DNA of 64,000 nucleotides from positions 1 through 64,000 of the forward strand of contig NZ_BAUT01000018.1 of NCBI RefSeq assembly GCF_000513095.1, in the 5' to 3' direction. Below the pieces are notes generated by a model that saw only the letters and a program-made list of their open reading frames with translations, searched no databases and was not told the DNA's origin. Position 1 is the first letter of the stretch; every line of letters starts with the position of its first letter. Shown here in pieces: positions 18,855-28,196 of the stretch. Both the position numbers and the translations under genes were made by a program. The DNA comes from Halalkalibacter wakoensis JCM 9140 (GTDB taxonomy: Bacteria > Bacillota > Bacilli > Bacillales > Bacillaceae_D).

Positions 18855-20531
18855 TTAAAGTACTTGTCTCTCAATCTTATTATTAAAAAAAGAGCGGATG
18901 AATAAGGCGATTCGTAATGTGAGTGTTTCATCTGACCCTTTTATTTCGATCCCTAAAATTTCTTCGCATTTTTTGATTCGGTAAATAACGGTGTTTCGAT
19001 GGATAAACATAATTTTCGCCGTCTCAGAAATTTGACAGTTATGATTTAGAAAAACGGAAAGAGTTTGGACGAGATCTTCTTTTTCTTTATCCTTTGGATA
19101 AGCCAGCTCTCGTAAAGTAGAACGATAAAACTCTTTTAACTTCTGTGATGGAATCGTTTTAAAGATTTCAGCAAGCTCTTTAATGCGGTATGTTTTAATA
19201 AACCTTTTTTTGTTTTCGCGGTAACCAGCTCTAAGTGCATCTACAGCTTCCTGAAACGCTGTAGGAATGTCCGTAATGCTCTCTGTATAATTGCTAATTC
19301 CAAACGACATCGAGGAATCAATAGCTTGATACAAATCAGACTGAAGGTCCAGAATCGAGTCCATAACCTTCTTTTCCATATCATCATTATAAAAATCAAA
19401 TCCAATTAACGTTGTAAAAAGATCGCCTTTTGTAAAAACGATACAATTTTCATATTGCTTCGTTAAGAGCGATTCTATAAATTCGTAAATGCGGTCTCTC
19501 CGTAAGCTAATTTCCTTTTCCGTTTGGAGGGGGTGTGAATCTTGGTACAAATCCGAAGAGTCATCCATTTTACTAGTAATACAAATGTATTGTAGCGACT
19601 TATTTAATTGATACGTTTTTCCACGGTTTATGATCTCCTCTTCACTAGGAATCACACCTTCTACAAGATCAGAAAAGAATTCATTTTTTAATCTTCTCGA
19701 ATGCTGCTCTAAGGCATGAAGTTTCATGAATTCAAAGGAAATGACATTGGCTGCCTGCTCGACAGCTAAGGTAAAGGAAGATTCATTGGATAAGGTTGTT
19801 CCGAAAATAATGATATAGCCTTTTTGCTGATTCGTAGTATTTATTGGATAAATAGAAACTTCAGTAAATCCGCTTTTTTCATCTTCACGTGGCAAGGTCA
19901 ACACTTTATACGTATCTAAGTTTTCATGGTGAATTTTTTCGTGAATATACCAGTAAATATCAAAGAATACATCTTTATCGATGTCATGTGAATAAGCCAT
20001 GATGTCTAATCGATAGTTTAAGAGTATAACCGGAAGATTCAAGATGGTAGCAAGGCTTTCAATGATGTTTGAGAACCCTCCACCTGAAACAACAATATCG
20101 GTAAATTCACGATGGATATTTAAAGCGTAATTTAATTCATGTGTTCTCTCTTTTAAAATACAGCCTAGTGCCTCGTTTAACATCTCTCCTAAAGAATAAT
20201 TTAATGGAATCTCAATAATCGGGAAATTCATAGCGTTCGCTGTTTCGATGACCTCAGCTGGAATGACATCAATGAACCGCTTTGTTTTTAATCCGAGTCC
20301 TGCGCAGCCTTGGTTGGCCATTTGGGTGACCAATTCAATGAGTGCGTTCGGATTGTTTTTAATCGAGTATGCTGTCGTTAACAAAAGCTGCTCACCATTT
20401 AAATAATCAATGATATCAGGAGCATCCATAAGGTTCACGGATTGGACCGTATTCATTATGCCTTCCTCTCCGGCTACGATCGTAGCCTCTTGAAAAGTCG
20501 GCAAATCTAATATATCGACTAACCTCATCAT
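18855..20531 (-). CDS. pucR: PucR-family transcriptional regulator of purine catabolism
   Basis: A 558-residue activator/repressor. The N-terminal PucR sensory domain (about 1-125) starts MRLVDILDLPTFQEATIVAG. A GGDEF-like middle region with SMSFGISNYTE precedes a C-terminal helix-turn-helix of the PucR/CdaR type: NCQISETAKIMFIHRNTVIYR. It lies opposite the catabolic genes and divergent from the uraD-uraH fusion, so it probably controls both sides in response to a purine breakdown product. A GGAGGT site precedes ATG codons at 20531 and 20528 (minus strand). Confidence 0.92.
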   Translation of the reverse strand: MMRLVDILDLPTFQEATIVAGEEGIMNTVQSVNLMDAPDIIDYLNGEQLLLTTAYSIKNNPNALIELVTQMANQGCAGLGLKTKRFIDVIPAEVIETANAMNFPIIEIPLNYSLGEMLNEALGCILKERTHELNYALNIHREFTDIVVSGGGFSNIIESLATILNLPVILLNYRLDIMAYSHDIDKDVFFDIYWYIHEKIHHENLDTYKVLTLPREDEKSGFTEVSIYPINTTNQQKGYIIIFGTTLSNESSFTLAVEQAANVISFEFMKLHALEQHSRRLKNEFFSDLVEGVIPSEEEIINRGKTYQLNKSLQYICITSKMDDSSDLYQDSHPLQTEKEISLRRDRIYEFIESLLTKQYENCIVFTKGDLFTTLIGFDFYNDDMEKKVMDSILDLQSDLYQAIDSSMSFGISNYTESITDIPTAFQEAVDALRAGYRENKKRFIKTYRIKELAEIFKTIPSQKLKEFYRSTLRELAYPKDKEKEDLVQTLSVFLNHNCQISETAKIMFIHRNTVIYRIKKCEEILGIEIKGSDETLTLRIALFIRSFFNNKIERQVL

Positions 20532-21031
20532 TGTACCTCCTTACCTAAATACCTTATTGTGAACAATGTACAAGAAAACGAAGAATTCTGAAACTTTTTC
20601 GTTAGATTTTCTGACAAAAATAATCAACAAGTTAGTTATTTCGTACAAAATAAAAAGAAAGACGAGATGTACGTAGAAAATAATTGGAAGGTGAGAAACA
20701 GGAAGAAAGGTAAAAGAAACTCTTGCTGTAGGTATAAAGTTACTAGTCATGTTTTCTAACAAATAAACGCTTAGTCTAACCATGCACTTACGGTTAGGCC
20801 AATGCAATTAAAAGGGTTGAAGAATAAGTTTTCAAAACATTTATGTTTCGTAAGTTTTAGTTAGAAATAAGCGAGCAAATGTTTATTTGCTTGGATCTTT
20901 TGAACAAAATTATCGATAACTTTTGTTTGTATCGACCAATGACTCGTCATCTAGAAAAATTTATGATATGGCTAATAAGTTAGCAACACTAGTTACTAGA
21001 TTAGAAGTTAAAGAAAAAAGCAGGTGATGAA
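20532..21031. other. Divergent regulatory region pucR / uraD-uraH
   Basis: 500 AT-rich bases, no convincing gene. Contains TAACCATGCACTTACGGTTA (20776-20795), an imperfect inverted repeat that could be an operator. No exact PucR-box core was found. Confidence 0.35.
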
Positions 21032-21883
21032 ATGAAATGGACAATGGATCAAGTAAATGAGATGGAACGTTCGCAATTTATTGAAATTGTCGGTGCTGTT
21101 TTTGAGCATTCACCGTGGGTAGCAGAACATTCGTGGAGTAACCATCCGTTTCAAACTTTTGAAAATATGTACAGCAGTATGATTGAACAAGTAAATGAAG
21201 CTAGTTTATCTTTGAAACTATCATTGTTACGGGCGCATCCGGATTTAGGCACACGATTAGAAGTGACCAATTCATCAAGAGATGAACAGAAAAATGCTGG
21301 GTTAAGTCAATTATCTGAAGAAGAGTTTGAAGAATTTTCGATCATAAATAAAGAATATACCGAAAAGTTCGGATTTCCCTTTATTATGGCAGTCAAAGGG
21401 TTTGGGAAAGAAGAAATCAAACAAAATATGAAATCACGTATTCACAACAGCTATGAAAAGGAACTTGAAACGGCCTTACAGCAAGTGAGTAAAATAGCAA
21501 AGTTTCGACTGCTGGATTTAATTGAACAAAAGGGGAAACTAACCACTCATGTTTTAGATATTAGTGTTGGGAAACCGGCTGCAAAAGTGAAAATCTCCCT
21601 CTTAGAGGTGAAAGAAGATCAACAGCTTGTGAAACTGGGAGAATGTACGACCAATTCAGATGGTAGAGTTGATGTGCCTTTGCTTCAAGCAGAAGAGATG
21701 AAAAAAGGGACTTTTCAGCTAGAGTTTCATGTAGGCGATTATTACAGAATGAAGGATGAGAAGGAACATCTTCCATTTCTAGAAGTTGTCCCGATTCGAT
21801 TTGTCATTGCTAATGAGACAGAGCATTACCATGTTCCTCTCTTACTTTCTCCTGGTGGCTACAGTACGTACCGAGGAAGTTAA
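21032..21883 (+). CDS. Fused OHCU decarboxylase - 5-hydroxyisourate hydrolase (UraD-UraH)
   Basis: A 283-residue fusion that covers both steps from 5-hydroxyisourate to S-allantoin. Residues about 1-165 are OHCU decarboxylase, with the catalytic His in RAHPDLG (H69). Residues about 168-283 are transthyretin-like HIU hydrolase, with THVLDISVGKPA (H172), TNSDGRVDVPLL and the terminal YRGS. The domain order is that of plant allantoin synthase (TTL); B. subtilis instead fuses the decarboxylase to uricase (PucL) and has separate PucM. No uricase gene is in the window. It stands divergent from pucR, suggesting direct control. Confidence 0.93.
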   Translation: MKWTMDQVNEMERSQFIEIVGAVFEHSPWVAEHSWSNHPFQTFENMYSSMIEQVNEASLSLKLSLLRAHPDLGTRLEVTNSSRDEQKNAGLSQLSEEEFEEFSIINKEYTEKFGFPFIMAVKGFGKEEIKQNMKSRIHNSYEKELETALQQVSKIAKFRLLDLIEQKGKLTTHVLDISVGKPAAKVKISLLEVKEDQQLVKLGECTTNSDGRVDVPLLQAEEMKKGTFQLEFHVGDYYRMKDEKEHLPFLEVVPIRFVIANETEHYHVPLLLSPGGYSTYRGS

Positions 21884-21933
21884 TTTAGTACCAATGATTT
21901 TATAAAATAGAGGTAATTGGAAGGGGATCGATT

Positions 21934-22968
21934 ATGGGTACTTTGAAAAAAATGTACAAAGCAAAACTAGGGTTCATTGCACTGTTGGTGATGTTGATTC
22001 TTGCTGCATGCGGTGGCCAAGAATCAGGTGGAGAAAGCTCAGAAGCTGAAAGTCCAGAGGCAGAAGCTCCGACGGCTGAAACCGAAGATGTAAAGTTAGT
22101 GTTAAACTGGTTTCCAAAAAGTCAGCATGGGGGCGTATATGCGGCACGCGAGCAAGGAATTTTTGCTGAACATAACTTAGAAGTAGCGATTGAAGCAGGT
22201 GGTCCTCAAGTATCATCGATTCAAATCGTGGCATCAGGTGGTGCTCAGTTTGGGTTGGTTCATGCTGATCAATTAGTTCTTGCTAGAAATGAAGGAATCG
22301 AACTTGTGGCTCTAGCGACAGCTATGCAAAATAGTCCTGCCGCGTTAATGTTTCATGAAGGAAAAGGCATTTCTGATTTTGAAGATATGAATGGAAGAAC
22401 AGCTTACATTCAACCAGGAATTCCTTATTGGGATTTTCTGACAAGTAAATATGATTTAAGTGGTGTCACAGAAATGGGTTACACAGGTCAACACGTAAAT
22501 TTCATTGAAGATTTAGATGCTATTAGTCAAGCATTCGTAACATCAGAGCCATTCTTCTTAGACAAAGAAGGGATAGCTACAGAAACGGTGTTAGTTTCTG
22601 AATCAGGTTTCGATCCATACAACATTGTGTTGTTTACGACAAAAGATTTTGCTGCTAACAATGAAGAAACTGTTCAAAATTTCGTCGATGCGTTTGTTGA
22701 AGGTTGGGAGTATTATAAAGAGTCTCCTTATGAAATAAACGAAGTGATCCACGAAGCAAACCCTGATCTTGCTCTTGAAGATCTTGAGTTTGAGACAGAC
22801 GCTCAAGCAGAGTTTGTGTATGGTGGGGATGCAGCTGAGCATGGCTTTGGTTACATGTCTGAAGAACGCTGGCAATTGCTGATCGATCAATTAGCTGAAT
22901 TAGGCTTATTAGATGAAGCGTTTGATGCGAATGAGATCTTTACGACTGAATTTCTAGGATCAAATTAA
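21934..22968 (+). CDS. ABC transporter substrate-binding lipoprotein, NMT1/ThiY-like
   Basis: A 344-residue lipoprotein: a signal peptide ends in the lipobox LILAAC with the lipidated Cys at 26, then an acidic Ser/Glu linker, then a periplasmic-binding fold of the NMT1/THI5 family starting KLVLNWFPKSQHGGVYAAREQGIF. Members bind pyrimidine precursors of thiamin, riboflavin and related heterocycles. Its place between uraD-uraH and the allantoate gene suggests a purine- or pyrimidine-derived ligand, but that is inference. No permease or ATPase gene is adjacent, so it is an orphan here. A clear terminator follows. Confidence 0.87.
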   Translation: MGTLKKMYKAKLGFIALLVMLILAACGGQESGGESSEAESPEAEAPTAETEDVKLVLNWFPKSQHGGVYAAREQGIFAEHNLEVAIEAGGPQVSSIQIVASGGAQFGLVHADQLVLARNEGIELVALATAMQNSPAALMFHEGKGISDFEDMNGRTAYIQPGIPYWDFLTSKYDLSGVTEMGYTGQHVNFIEDLDAISQAFVTSEPFFLDKEGIATETVLVSESGFDPYNIVLFTTKDFAANNEETVQNFVDAFVEGWEYYKESPYEINEVIHEANPDLALEDLEFETDAQAEFVYGGDAAEHGFGYMSEERWQLLIDQLAELGLLDEAFDANEIFTTEFLGSN

Positions 22969-22977
22969 GTAAAACAA

Positions 22978-23023
22978 AGAGGGATCAAAGGGGACATTGT
23001 AGACCTTTTGATCTCTCTTTTTT
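22978..23023 (+). terminator. Terminator after the binding lipoprotein
   Basis: Stem GAGGGATCAAAGG / CCTTTTGATCTCTC with a 12-base loop and six T residues. Confidence 0.88.
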
Positions 23024-23250
23024 ATGACATACATAGAATAATTAATTCGTAATATTATCTCCCATACGGAATTGTAAATAGATCAATTACTCCTGTTGGG
23101 ATAGTGGAAAACGAATGGTCTTTTTAGTTGTTTTGAATAAAAATAACTAATTATTTTAGATGGTTTGAACAATGACTTATACTCTTCTATTTTCTACAAT
23201 GAAACAATTAAGGGAACGTATACTGTTTGGACAGAAAGGAGTTGTTGTAA

Positions 23251-24492
23251 ATGATTGCTACAATTCAAATTAATCAACAACGTTTATGGGAGAATCTAAA
23301 AGAGCTTGGGGAAATAGGAGCTAGCTCAAATTCAGAAGAAGGCATCACAAGACTTGCTCTTAGTTTAGAAGATTTAAAGGCTAGAGAATATGTGATTAGG
23401 GTGATGAAAGAGTCTGGATTAGACGTGCGTGTAGATTCAATTGGAAACATTATTGGGAAATTCGAAGGTGCAGATCCGACTGCTCCTGTTATTATGACTG
23501 GATCTCATGTTGACACCGTGATTCAAGGCGGTCTATTTGACGGAGCCTTAGGGGTGTTGGGAGCAATTGAAGCGGTGCGTTCTATTAAAGAATCAGGGAT
23601 AAAGTTAAAACATTCTATTGAAGTTATTTCATTTACAGATGAAGAGGGGACTCGGTTTGGCAGTGGGTATATTGGCAGTAAAGCGTTAACTGGCTATTTA
23701 GATGAACAAACATTGCAAATAAAAGATGCGAGTGGCATTACATATGCAGAAGCATTGCAACAAGCAGGATTTGACCCAACTTGTTACAAAGAGGCCATTC
23801 GAAAGCCTGAGGAGATTAAAGCGTATTTAGAAATGCATATAGAACAAGGAAAAGTACTCGAGGAGAACGAATTACCTGTAGGGATCGTCACAAATATTCA
23901 AGGTCCTGTTTGGTTAGAGGTTACCTTAACAGGTCATCCCGACCATGCCGGGGCAACGCCGATGCATATGAGAAAAGATGCCTCTTTGGCTATGGCAGAG
24001 ATTATGCTTGAAGTCGAACGGATTGCAAGTCATTACGAAGGTGTCGGTACAGTTGGAAGAACACAAGTGGAACCAGGTGGCGTAAACATCATTCCGGGAA
24101 AAGCAGTATTTACGATTGATCTGCGACACGGAGATAAGGAACGAAGAACCAATATGGTCAAAGAAATAACGGATGCCATAGAATGGATTTGTGAGAAACG
24201 AGACATTCAGGTAGAGGTCGATTTCAAAAAATCCGTTGATCCAGCAACGTGTTCAGAAAAAATCATTAACGTTCTAGAACAAACATGCGCTGAGCTAAAA
24301 GTTCCAACGATGAAGCTTCCATGCGGGGCTGGACATGATTCACTCATGATGACAAAAATTACGGACATGGGCATGATTTTTGTTCGATCAAAGGACGGAA
24401 TTAGCCATAATCCTAAGGAGTGGACAGATAAAGAAGATTGCATCATTGGATCACAAGTTTTGTTACAAGCATTAATAAAGTTGGCTAAATAA
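23251..24492 (+). CDS. pucF: Allantoate amidohydrolase (M20 Zn-dependent hydrolase)
   Basis: A 413-residue binuclear metallohydrolase of the M20 amidase branch. Metal ligands are readable in GSHVDTV (H86), GLFDGALGVL (D97), TDEEGTRFG (E131/E132) and MHIEQG. The likely reaction is allantoate to ureidoglycine, ammonia and CO2, since the next gene is the ureidoglycine aminotransferase. The same family includes N-carbamoyl-beta-alanine amidohydrolase, and the pyrimidine cluster at 42.3 kb lacks that enzyme, so a dual role is possible. AGAAAGGAG precedes ATG 23251. Starts an operon of four genes. Confidence 0.9.
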   Translation: MIATIQINQQRLWENLKELGEIGASSNSEEGITRLALSLEDLKAREYVIRVMKESGLDVRVDSIGNIIGKFEGADPTAPVIMTGSHVDTVIQGGLFDGALGVLGAIEAVRSIKESGIKLKHSIEVISFTDEEGTRFGSGYIGSKALTGYLDEQTLQIKDASGITYAEALQQAGFDPTCYKEAIRKPEEIKAYLEMHIEQGKVLEENELPVGIVTNIQGPVWLEVTLTGHPDHAGATPMHMRKDASLAMAEIMLEVERIASHYEGVGTVGRTQVEPGGVNIIPGKAVFTIDLRHGDKERRTNMVKEITDAIEWICEKRDIQVEVDFKKSVDPATCSEKIINVLEQTCAELKVPTMKLPCGAGHDSLMMTKITDMGMIFVRSKDGISHNPKEWTDKEDCIIGSQVLLQALIKLAK

Positions 24493-24516
24493 ACGTTTGA
24501 TTAAGGGGGAGAAATA

Positions 24517-25755
24517 ATGCTAGCAAATAGATTACAAGTACCAGCGAGAACCATTATGACACCTGGACCGGTGGAGGTTGATCCCAGAGTTCTTCAGGCG
24601 ATGTCTTCATCGATCTTAGGGCAATTTGATCCAAGTTTTACTTCGTTAATGAATGAAACGATGGTTCAGCTAAGAAAAGTGTTACAAACAGAAAATCATT
24701 GGGCCTTTCCAGTTGACGGCACATCACGAGCTGGGATTGAGGCGATGTTGTGTAGTGTGATCGAAGAAGGAGATAAAGTGCTTATTCCGTCATTTGGCCG
24801 TTTTGGAGGGTTGTTAACAGAAATAGCGGAACGGTGCGGGGCTCAAATCCACTTAATTCATTGTGAATGGGGAAGTGTTTTTGATCCACAAGTCATTATT
24901 GAAGAGATGAAAAAGGTGCGTCCAAAAGTGGTTGCAATGGTTCATGGAGATACATCAACAGGTCGAATGCAGCCATTAGAAGAAATCGGCAAGGCATGTC
25001 GTGAACAAGATGTGCTGCTAATTGTTGATGCAGTCGCGACGGTAGCTGGAGCAGATGTACGGACGGATGAGTGGAACATTGATGGACTAATTACTGGTAC
25101 ACAAAAATGTTTATCTGTTCCTGCTGGGATGGCTCCATTAACGTACAACGATCGGATTGAAGCCATTCTTCAAGAAAGAAAGTCCATTGAAAAGGGACTT
25201 GTTTCTGATTCGATTTCAGCAAATAATAGTCGGAAAATCCGCAGCAATTATTTGGATTTAAGTCAGCTTCAAGATTATTGGAGCCCGGCAAGGCTAAACC
25301 ATCATACAGAAGCGACAACGATGTTATACGGATTGTATGAGGGTCTGCGCTTAATCCTTGAAGAAGGATTAGAAGAAAGATTTGAACGTCACCGTCTCAA
25401 TGAGCGAGCGTTGGTAAAAGGCATCGAAGCAATGGGACTATCCTTATTTGGAGATGCTGAACATAAGTTACCAACTGTGACGTGTGTAAACATTCCTGAA
25501 GGAGTTGATGGAGACTCCGTTCGTTCCATGCTTTTAGATGAATTTGGAATTGAAATCGCTAGTTCATTTGGACCGCTTCACGGGAAGATTTGGAGAATTG
25601 GAACGATGGGATATAGTTGTCAACAACGCAACGTTCTTCTGACACTTGCTTCATTAGAAGCTGTCCTTCTCCGTCATAAAGTGAAATTACATGTCGGAGA
25701 AGGAGTTCAAGCCGCTCTTGACGTATATCAAAATAAGGAACGGTTGAGCTTGTAA
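24517..25755 (+). CDS. pucG: (S)-ureidoglycine-glyoxylate aminotransferase
   Basis: A 412-residue class V aminotransferase. The N-terminal MTPGPVEVDPRVLQAMS and Lys 197 in GTQKCLSVPAGM (Schiff base with PLP) are typical. Together with allantoate amidohydrolase next door this fits PucG, which turns ureidoglycine and glyoxylate into oxalurate and glycine. Alternative names for close relatives are serine-pyruvate or alanine-glyoxylate aminotransferase. AAGGGGGAG precedes ATG 24517; spacing to the neighbours is 24 and 17 bases. Confidence 0.9.
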   Translation: MLANRLQVPARTIMTPGPVEVDPRVLQAMSSSILGQFDPSFTSLMNETMVQLRKVLQTENHWAFPVDGTSRAGIEAMLCSVIEEGDKVLIPSFGRFGGLLTEIAERCGAQIHLIHCEWGSVFDPQVIIEEMKKVRPKVVAMVHGDTSTGRMQPLEEIGKACREQDVLLIVDAVATVAGADVRTDEWNIDGLITGTQKCLSVPAGMAPLTYNDRIEAILQERKSIEKGLVSDSISANNSRKIRSNYLDLSQLQDYWSPARLNHHTEATTMLYGLYEGLRLILEEGLEERFERHRLNERALVKGIEAMGLSLFGDAEHKLPTVTCVNIPEGVDGDSVRSMLLDEFGIEIASSFGPLHGKIWRIGTMGYSCQQRNVLLTLASLEAVLLRHKVKLHVGEGVQAALDVYQNKERLSL

Positions 25756-25772
25756 ACAAGGAAGGTGTATTC

Positions 25773-26954
25773 ATGAAAGATCATTATAATGCTTTTGTCG
25801 ATGAAGAAGTCATAGTAAACCCTTTAGCATCAGGTACTCTCTCTGGACTTACTTTTGCTGTGAAAGATGTGTTTCCGATAAAAGGAGTAACCGCGAGTGC
25901 GGGAAATCCTGATTGGCTGAAAACCCACTCTCCTGCTGCGACTACAGCAGAAGTCATTCAGACTCTCCTGCATGCAGGAGCAACGTTACAAGGAACGACG
26001 ATTACAGATGAAATCATGTACAGCTTAAATGGTGAGAATGCTCATTATGGCACACCCGTTAATCCAAAGGCGAATGCGCGTATTCCAGGAGGGTCATCAA
26101 GTGGATCGGCGGTTGCTGTAGCGGCGGATATGGTTGATTTTGCAATAGGTACAGATACAGGTGGCTCTGTTCGAATTCCGGCAGCTTATTGCGGATTATA
26201 TGGCATTCGCCCCACGCATGGACGTATTTCAATCGAAGGTGTGATCCCTCTGGCGAAAAGCTTTGATACTGTCGGATGGATGGCAAAAGAGGCAAAATTG
26301 CTGCTGGACGTAGGGGAGAGTCTTACTGGAGAACTTGTTTCATCGTTAGACGACAACCCTTTTACGGAAATTTTGTTTGGAGACGATACGTGGGAATTAG
26401 CAGATGGTGAAAGCAAGAAGGTGCTTCTATCGATGGTTCGCCAAGTAGAAGAGGAATTTGATTCAAAATGGACGACCGTTGCGACAGAAGGGCTAGCTAG
26501 ATGGGCTTCGTGTTTCCGTACACTTCAAGGGCTGGAAATTTGGGAGGCACATGGAAAATGGATTAAAGAAGTGAAACCTAGTTTTGGACCGGATATAGCA
26601 GCAAGGTTTGAATGGGCTAGTTCTTTGAAGCAAGAAGATCGACCAAATGAGCAAAAACTTCGAGAAATGATTCAAACAAGAATGGCTGACCTGTTAGGAG
26701 AAGATAAATTATTAATCATTCCGACCACGCCAGGCAAAGCACCGCTCCGAAACTTATCAGGAGCGGAAATTGAGAAGCGACGTTCTGAAACGATGCAATT
26801 ATCGTGTATAGCAGGATTAGCCGGCTTGCCGCAAGTAGCCATTCCGATTGAAGGAGAAGACGGAATTCCCATTTCCATCTCTGTGATCGCCGGACCTAAT
26901 CAAGATATGAGATTATTGCAATGGGTTTATGAAAATAGAAATCGTTTTATGTAA
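25773..26954 (+). CDS. Amidase-signature enzyme, substrate probably a late allantoin product
   Basis: A 393-residue amidase-signature hydrolase. The Ser-cisSer-Lys triad is complete: K31 in FAVKDVFPIKG, S108 in PGGSSSGSAVAV and S132 in GTDTGGSVRIP. It is shorter than GatA and has no tRNA-amidotransferase partners nearby. Its position after pucG suggests hydrolysis of oxalurate, oxamate or another ureido/amide product of the pathway; this is inference and nothing in the sequence fixes the substrate. Tightly spaced between pucG and the FAH gene. Confidence 0.85.
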   Translation: MKDHYNAFVDEEVIVNPLASGTLSGLTFAVKDVFPIKGVTASAGNPDWLKTHSPAATTAEVIQTLLHAGATLQGTTITDEIMYSLNGENAHYGTPVNPKANARIPGGSSSGSAVAVAADMVDFAIGTDTGGSVRIPAAYCGLYGIRPTHGRISIEGVIPLAKSFDTVGWMAKEAKLLLDVGESLTGELVSSLDDNPFTEILFGDDTWELADGESKKVLLSMVRQVEEEFDSKWTTVATEGLARWASCFRTLQGLEIWEAHGKWIKEVKPSFGPDIAARFEWASSLKQEDRPNEQKLREMIQTRMADLLGEDKLLIIPTTPGKAPLRNLSGAEIEKRRSETMQLSCIAGLAGLPQVAIPIEGEDGIPISISVIAGPNQDMRLLQWVYENRNRFM

Positions 26955-26975
26955 CCTGAAAGTGATGGTGAGACA

Positions 26976-27830
26976 ATGAAACTTGCTTCTATTAAACAAG
27001 AAAACAAAGAGGTAGCGGGTATTCTAACAGAAAAAGGGATTGTTCTGTTAGAAACCGTTAATAAACAAGTAGAAACAGAGTGGCCGTTAACGGTTTTTGA
27101 GATCCTTGAAACTGGATTACTTCCTCAATTGACAGAATGGTATGACAGTGGAGGTTTAAGCAACATAAGGGATGATTCTTTTATTCCAGAAGTTCATGTC
27201 ACATATGCTCCTTTGTATCGAACCCCACGTAAAATTTGGGGGATTGGTATGAATTATGTAAGCGTAAGGTCAGAGTTGGGTGGCTTAGAAGAGTCTGATC
27301 CTGTCTTCTTTATGAAACCAGATACTAGTTTAATTGGTGAGCAGGATACGATTGAGATTCCGCCACAATCAAAAAAGACAACAGCTGAGGCAGAATTAGC
27401 CGTCATTATTGCTAAAACATGCAAGAACGTCTCAGAAGAAGAGGTTGATGATGTAATTGCAGGGTATACAACTTCCATTGATGTAACAGCGGCTGACATT
27501 CATGCCGAGAATCCGCGCTTTATTCAAAGAGCAAAAAGCTTTGATACATTCTTTAGCTTTGGCTCGGTGTTGCTTACAAAGGATGAAGTTCCCAATCTTT
27601 CATCACTCGAAGTGACGACAAAAGTAAATGGGGAAATTCATCACCAGAATAAAGTCAAAAACATGATTTGCTCTCCTCGCTATATTGTTTCATTTTTATC
27701 GAAAGTGACTACATTGCTCCCAGGTGATGTCATTATGACAGGAACACCAGGGGCTTCGGTTATTAGGGATGGCGACGTTGTCGAAGCGAGAATTTCAGGG
27801 TTTCCTTCTTTAACAAATGGAGTTAGCTAA
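26976..27830 (+). CDS. Fumarylacetoacetate hydrolase-family protein
   Basis: A 284-residue protein with the FAH fold. The core starts RKIWGIGMNYVS, then FFMKPDTSLIG, the metal-binding EAELAVIIAK, DVTAADIH, KSFDTFFSFG and the end GDVIMTGTPGA. Family members split C-C bonds or tautomerise small oxo-acids, and some are annotated as ureidoglycolate lyase. Being last in the allantoate-ureidoglycine operon makes a role on ureidoglycolate, oxalurate or oxaloacetate-like products plausible but unproved. It starts 22 bases after the amidase gene. Confidence 0.85.
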   Translation: MKLASIKQENKEVAGILTEKGIVLLETVNKQVETEWPLTVFEILETGLLPQLTEWYDSGGLSNIRDDSFIPEVHVTYAPLYRTPRKIWGIGMNYVSVRSELGGLEESDPVFFMKPDTSLIGEQDTIEIPPQSKKTTAEAELAVIIAKTCKNVSEEEVDDVIAGYTTSIDVTAADIHAENPRFIQRAKSFDTFFSFGSVLLTKDEVPNLSSLEVTTKVNGEIHHQNKVKNMICSPRYIVSFLSKVTTLLPGDVIMTGTPGASVIRDGDVVEARISGFPSLTNGVS

Positions 27831-27845
27831 AGGTTTCGTCTATTT

Positions 27846-27892
27846 GAAATAACGTATTTTTTTGAAGTGCAATGGAACGAACACGTTATTTC
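27846..27892 (+). repeat. Fragment of family A repeat inside a perfect short hairpin
   Basis: GAAATAACGT (27846-27855) pairs exactly with ACGTTATTTC (27883-27892). The loop contains GTGCAATGGAACGAAC, the 3' end of family A repeats. Confidence 0.6.
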
Positions 27893-28097
27893 TACCTGAA
27901 TCCCAAAAAACAAGGATACAAAAAAGCACGCTAAATAGAATGACTAACTGCTTTTTCACAATTGAAGAGTGTTCAAGCATATGGTATTATATTAGCAACG
28001 AAGGAAGATGAATAGCGCTTTTCTTTTATAATGAGAACAACATATAAAAATTTAAAAATCAATTGGTCGAAATGAGTTAGAATATAAAGCTAAACAT

Positions 28098-28147
28098 AAG
28101 CCAAAACAGGTACGTTCTATGACGTGTCTGTTTTGGCTTTTTTTATT
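28098..28147 (+). terminator. Strong hairpin terminator, probably of the allantoate operon
   Basis: An 18-base stem AAGCCAAAACAGGTACGT / ACGTGTCTGTTTTGGCTT with two mismatches, 5-6 base loop and a T run. It lies 270 bases after the FAH gene and just ahead of the next small gene. Confidence 0.8.
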
Positions 28148-28196
28148 TTTCGTACAATTACCACTATTTATTAAAAAATACCAGGAGCAGCATGTT

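Noticed and set aside
18640-18858. 72-codon ORF on the plus strand
   Set aside because: It lies wholly within the family B repeat and a related ORF appears in the second copy; the frame is a product of GC-rich repeat DNA.
20541-20807. 88-codon ORF on the minus strand between pucR and uraD-uraH
   Set aside because: No ribosome site, composition follows AT-rich intergenic DNA, and it fills the divergent promoter region.
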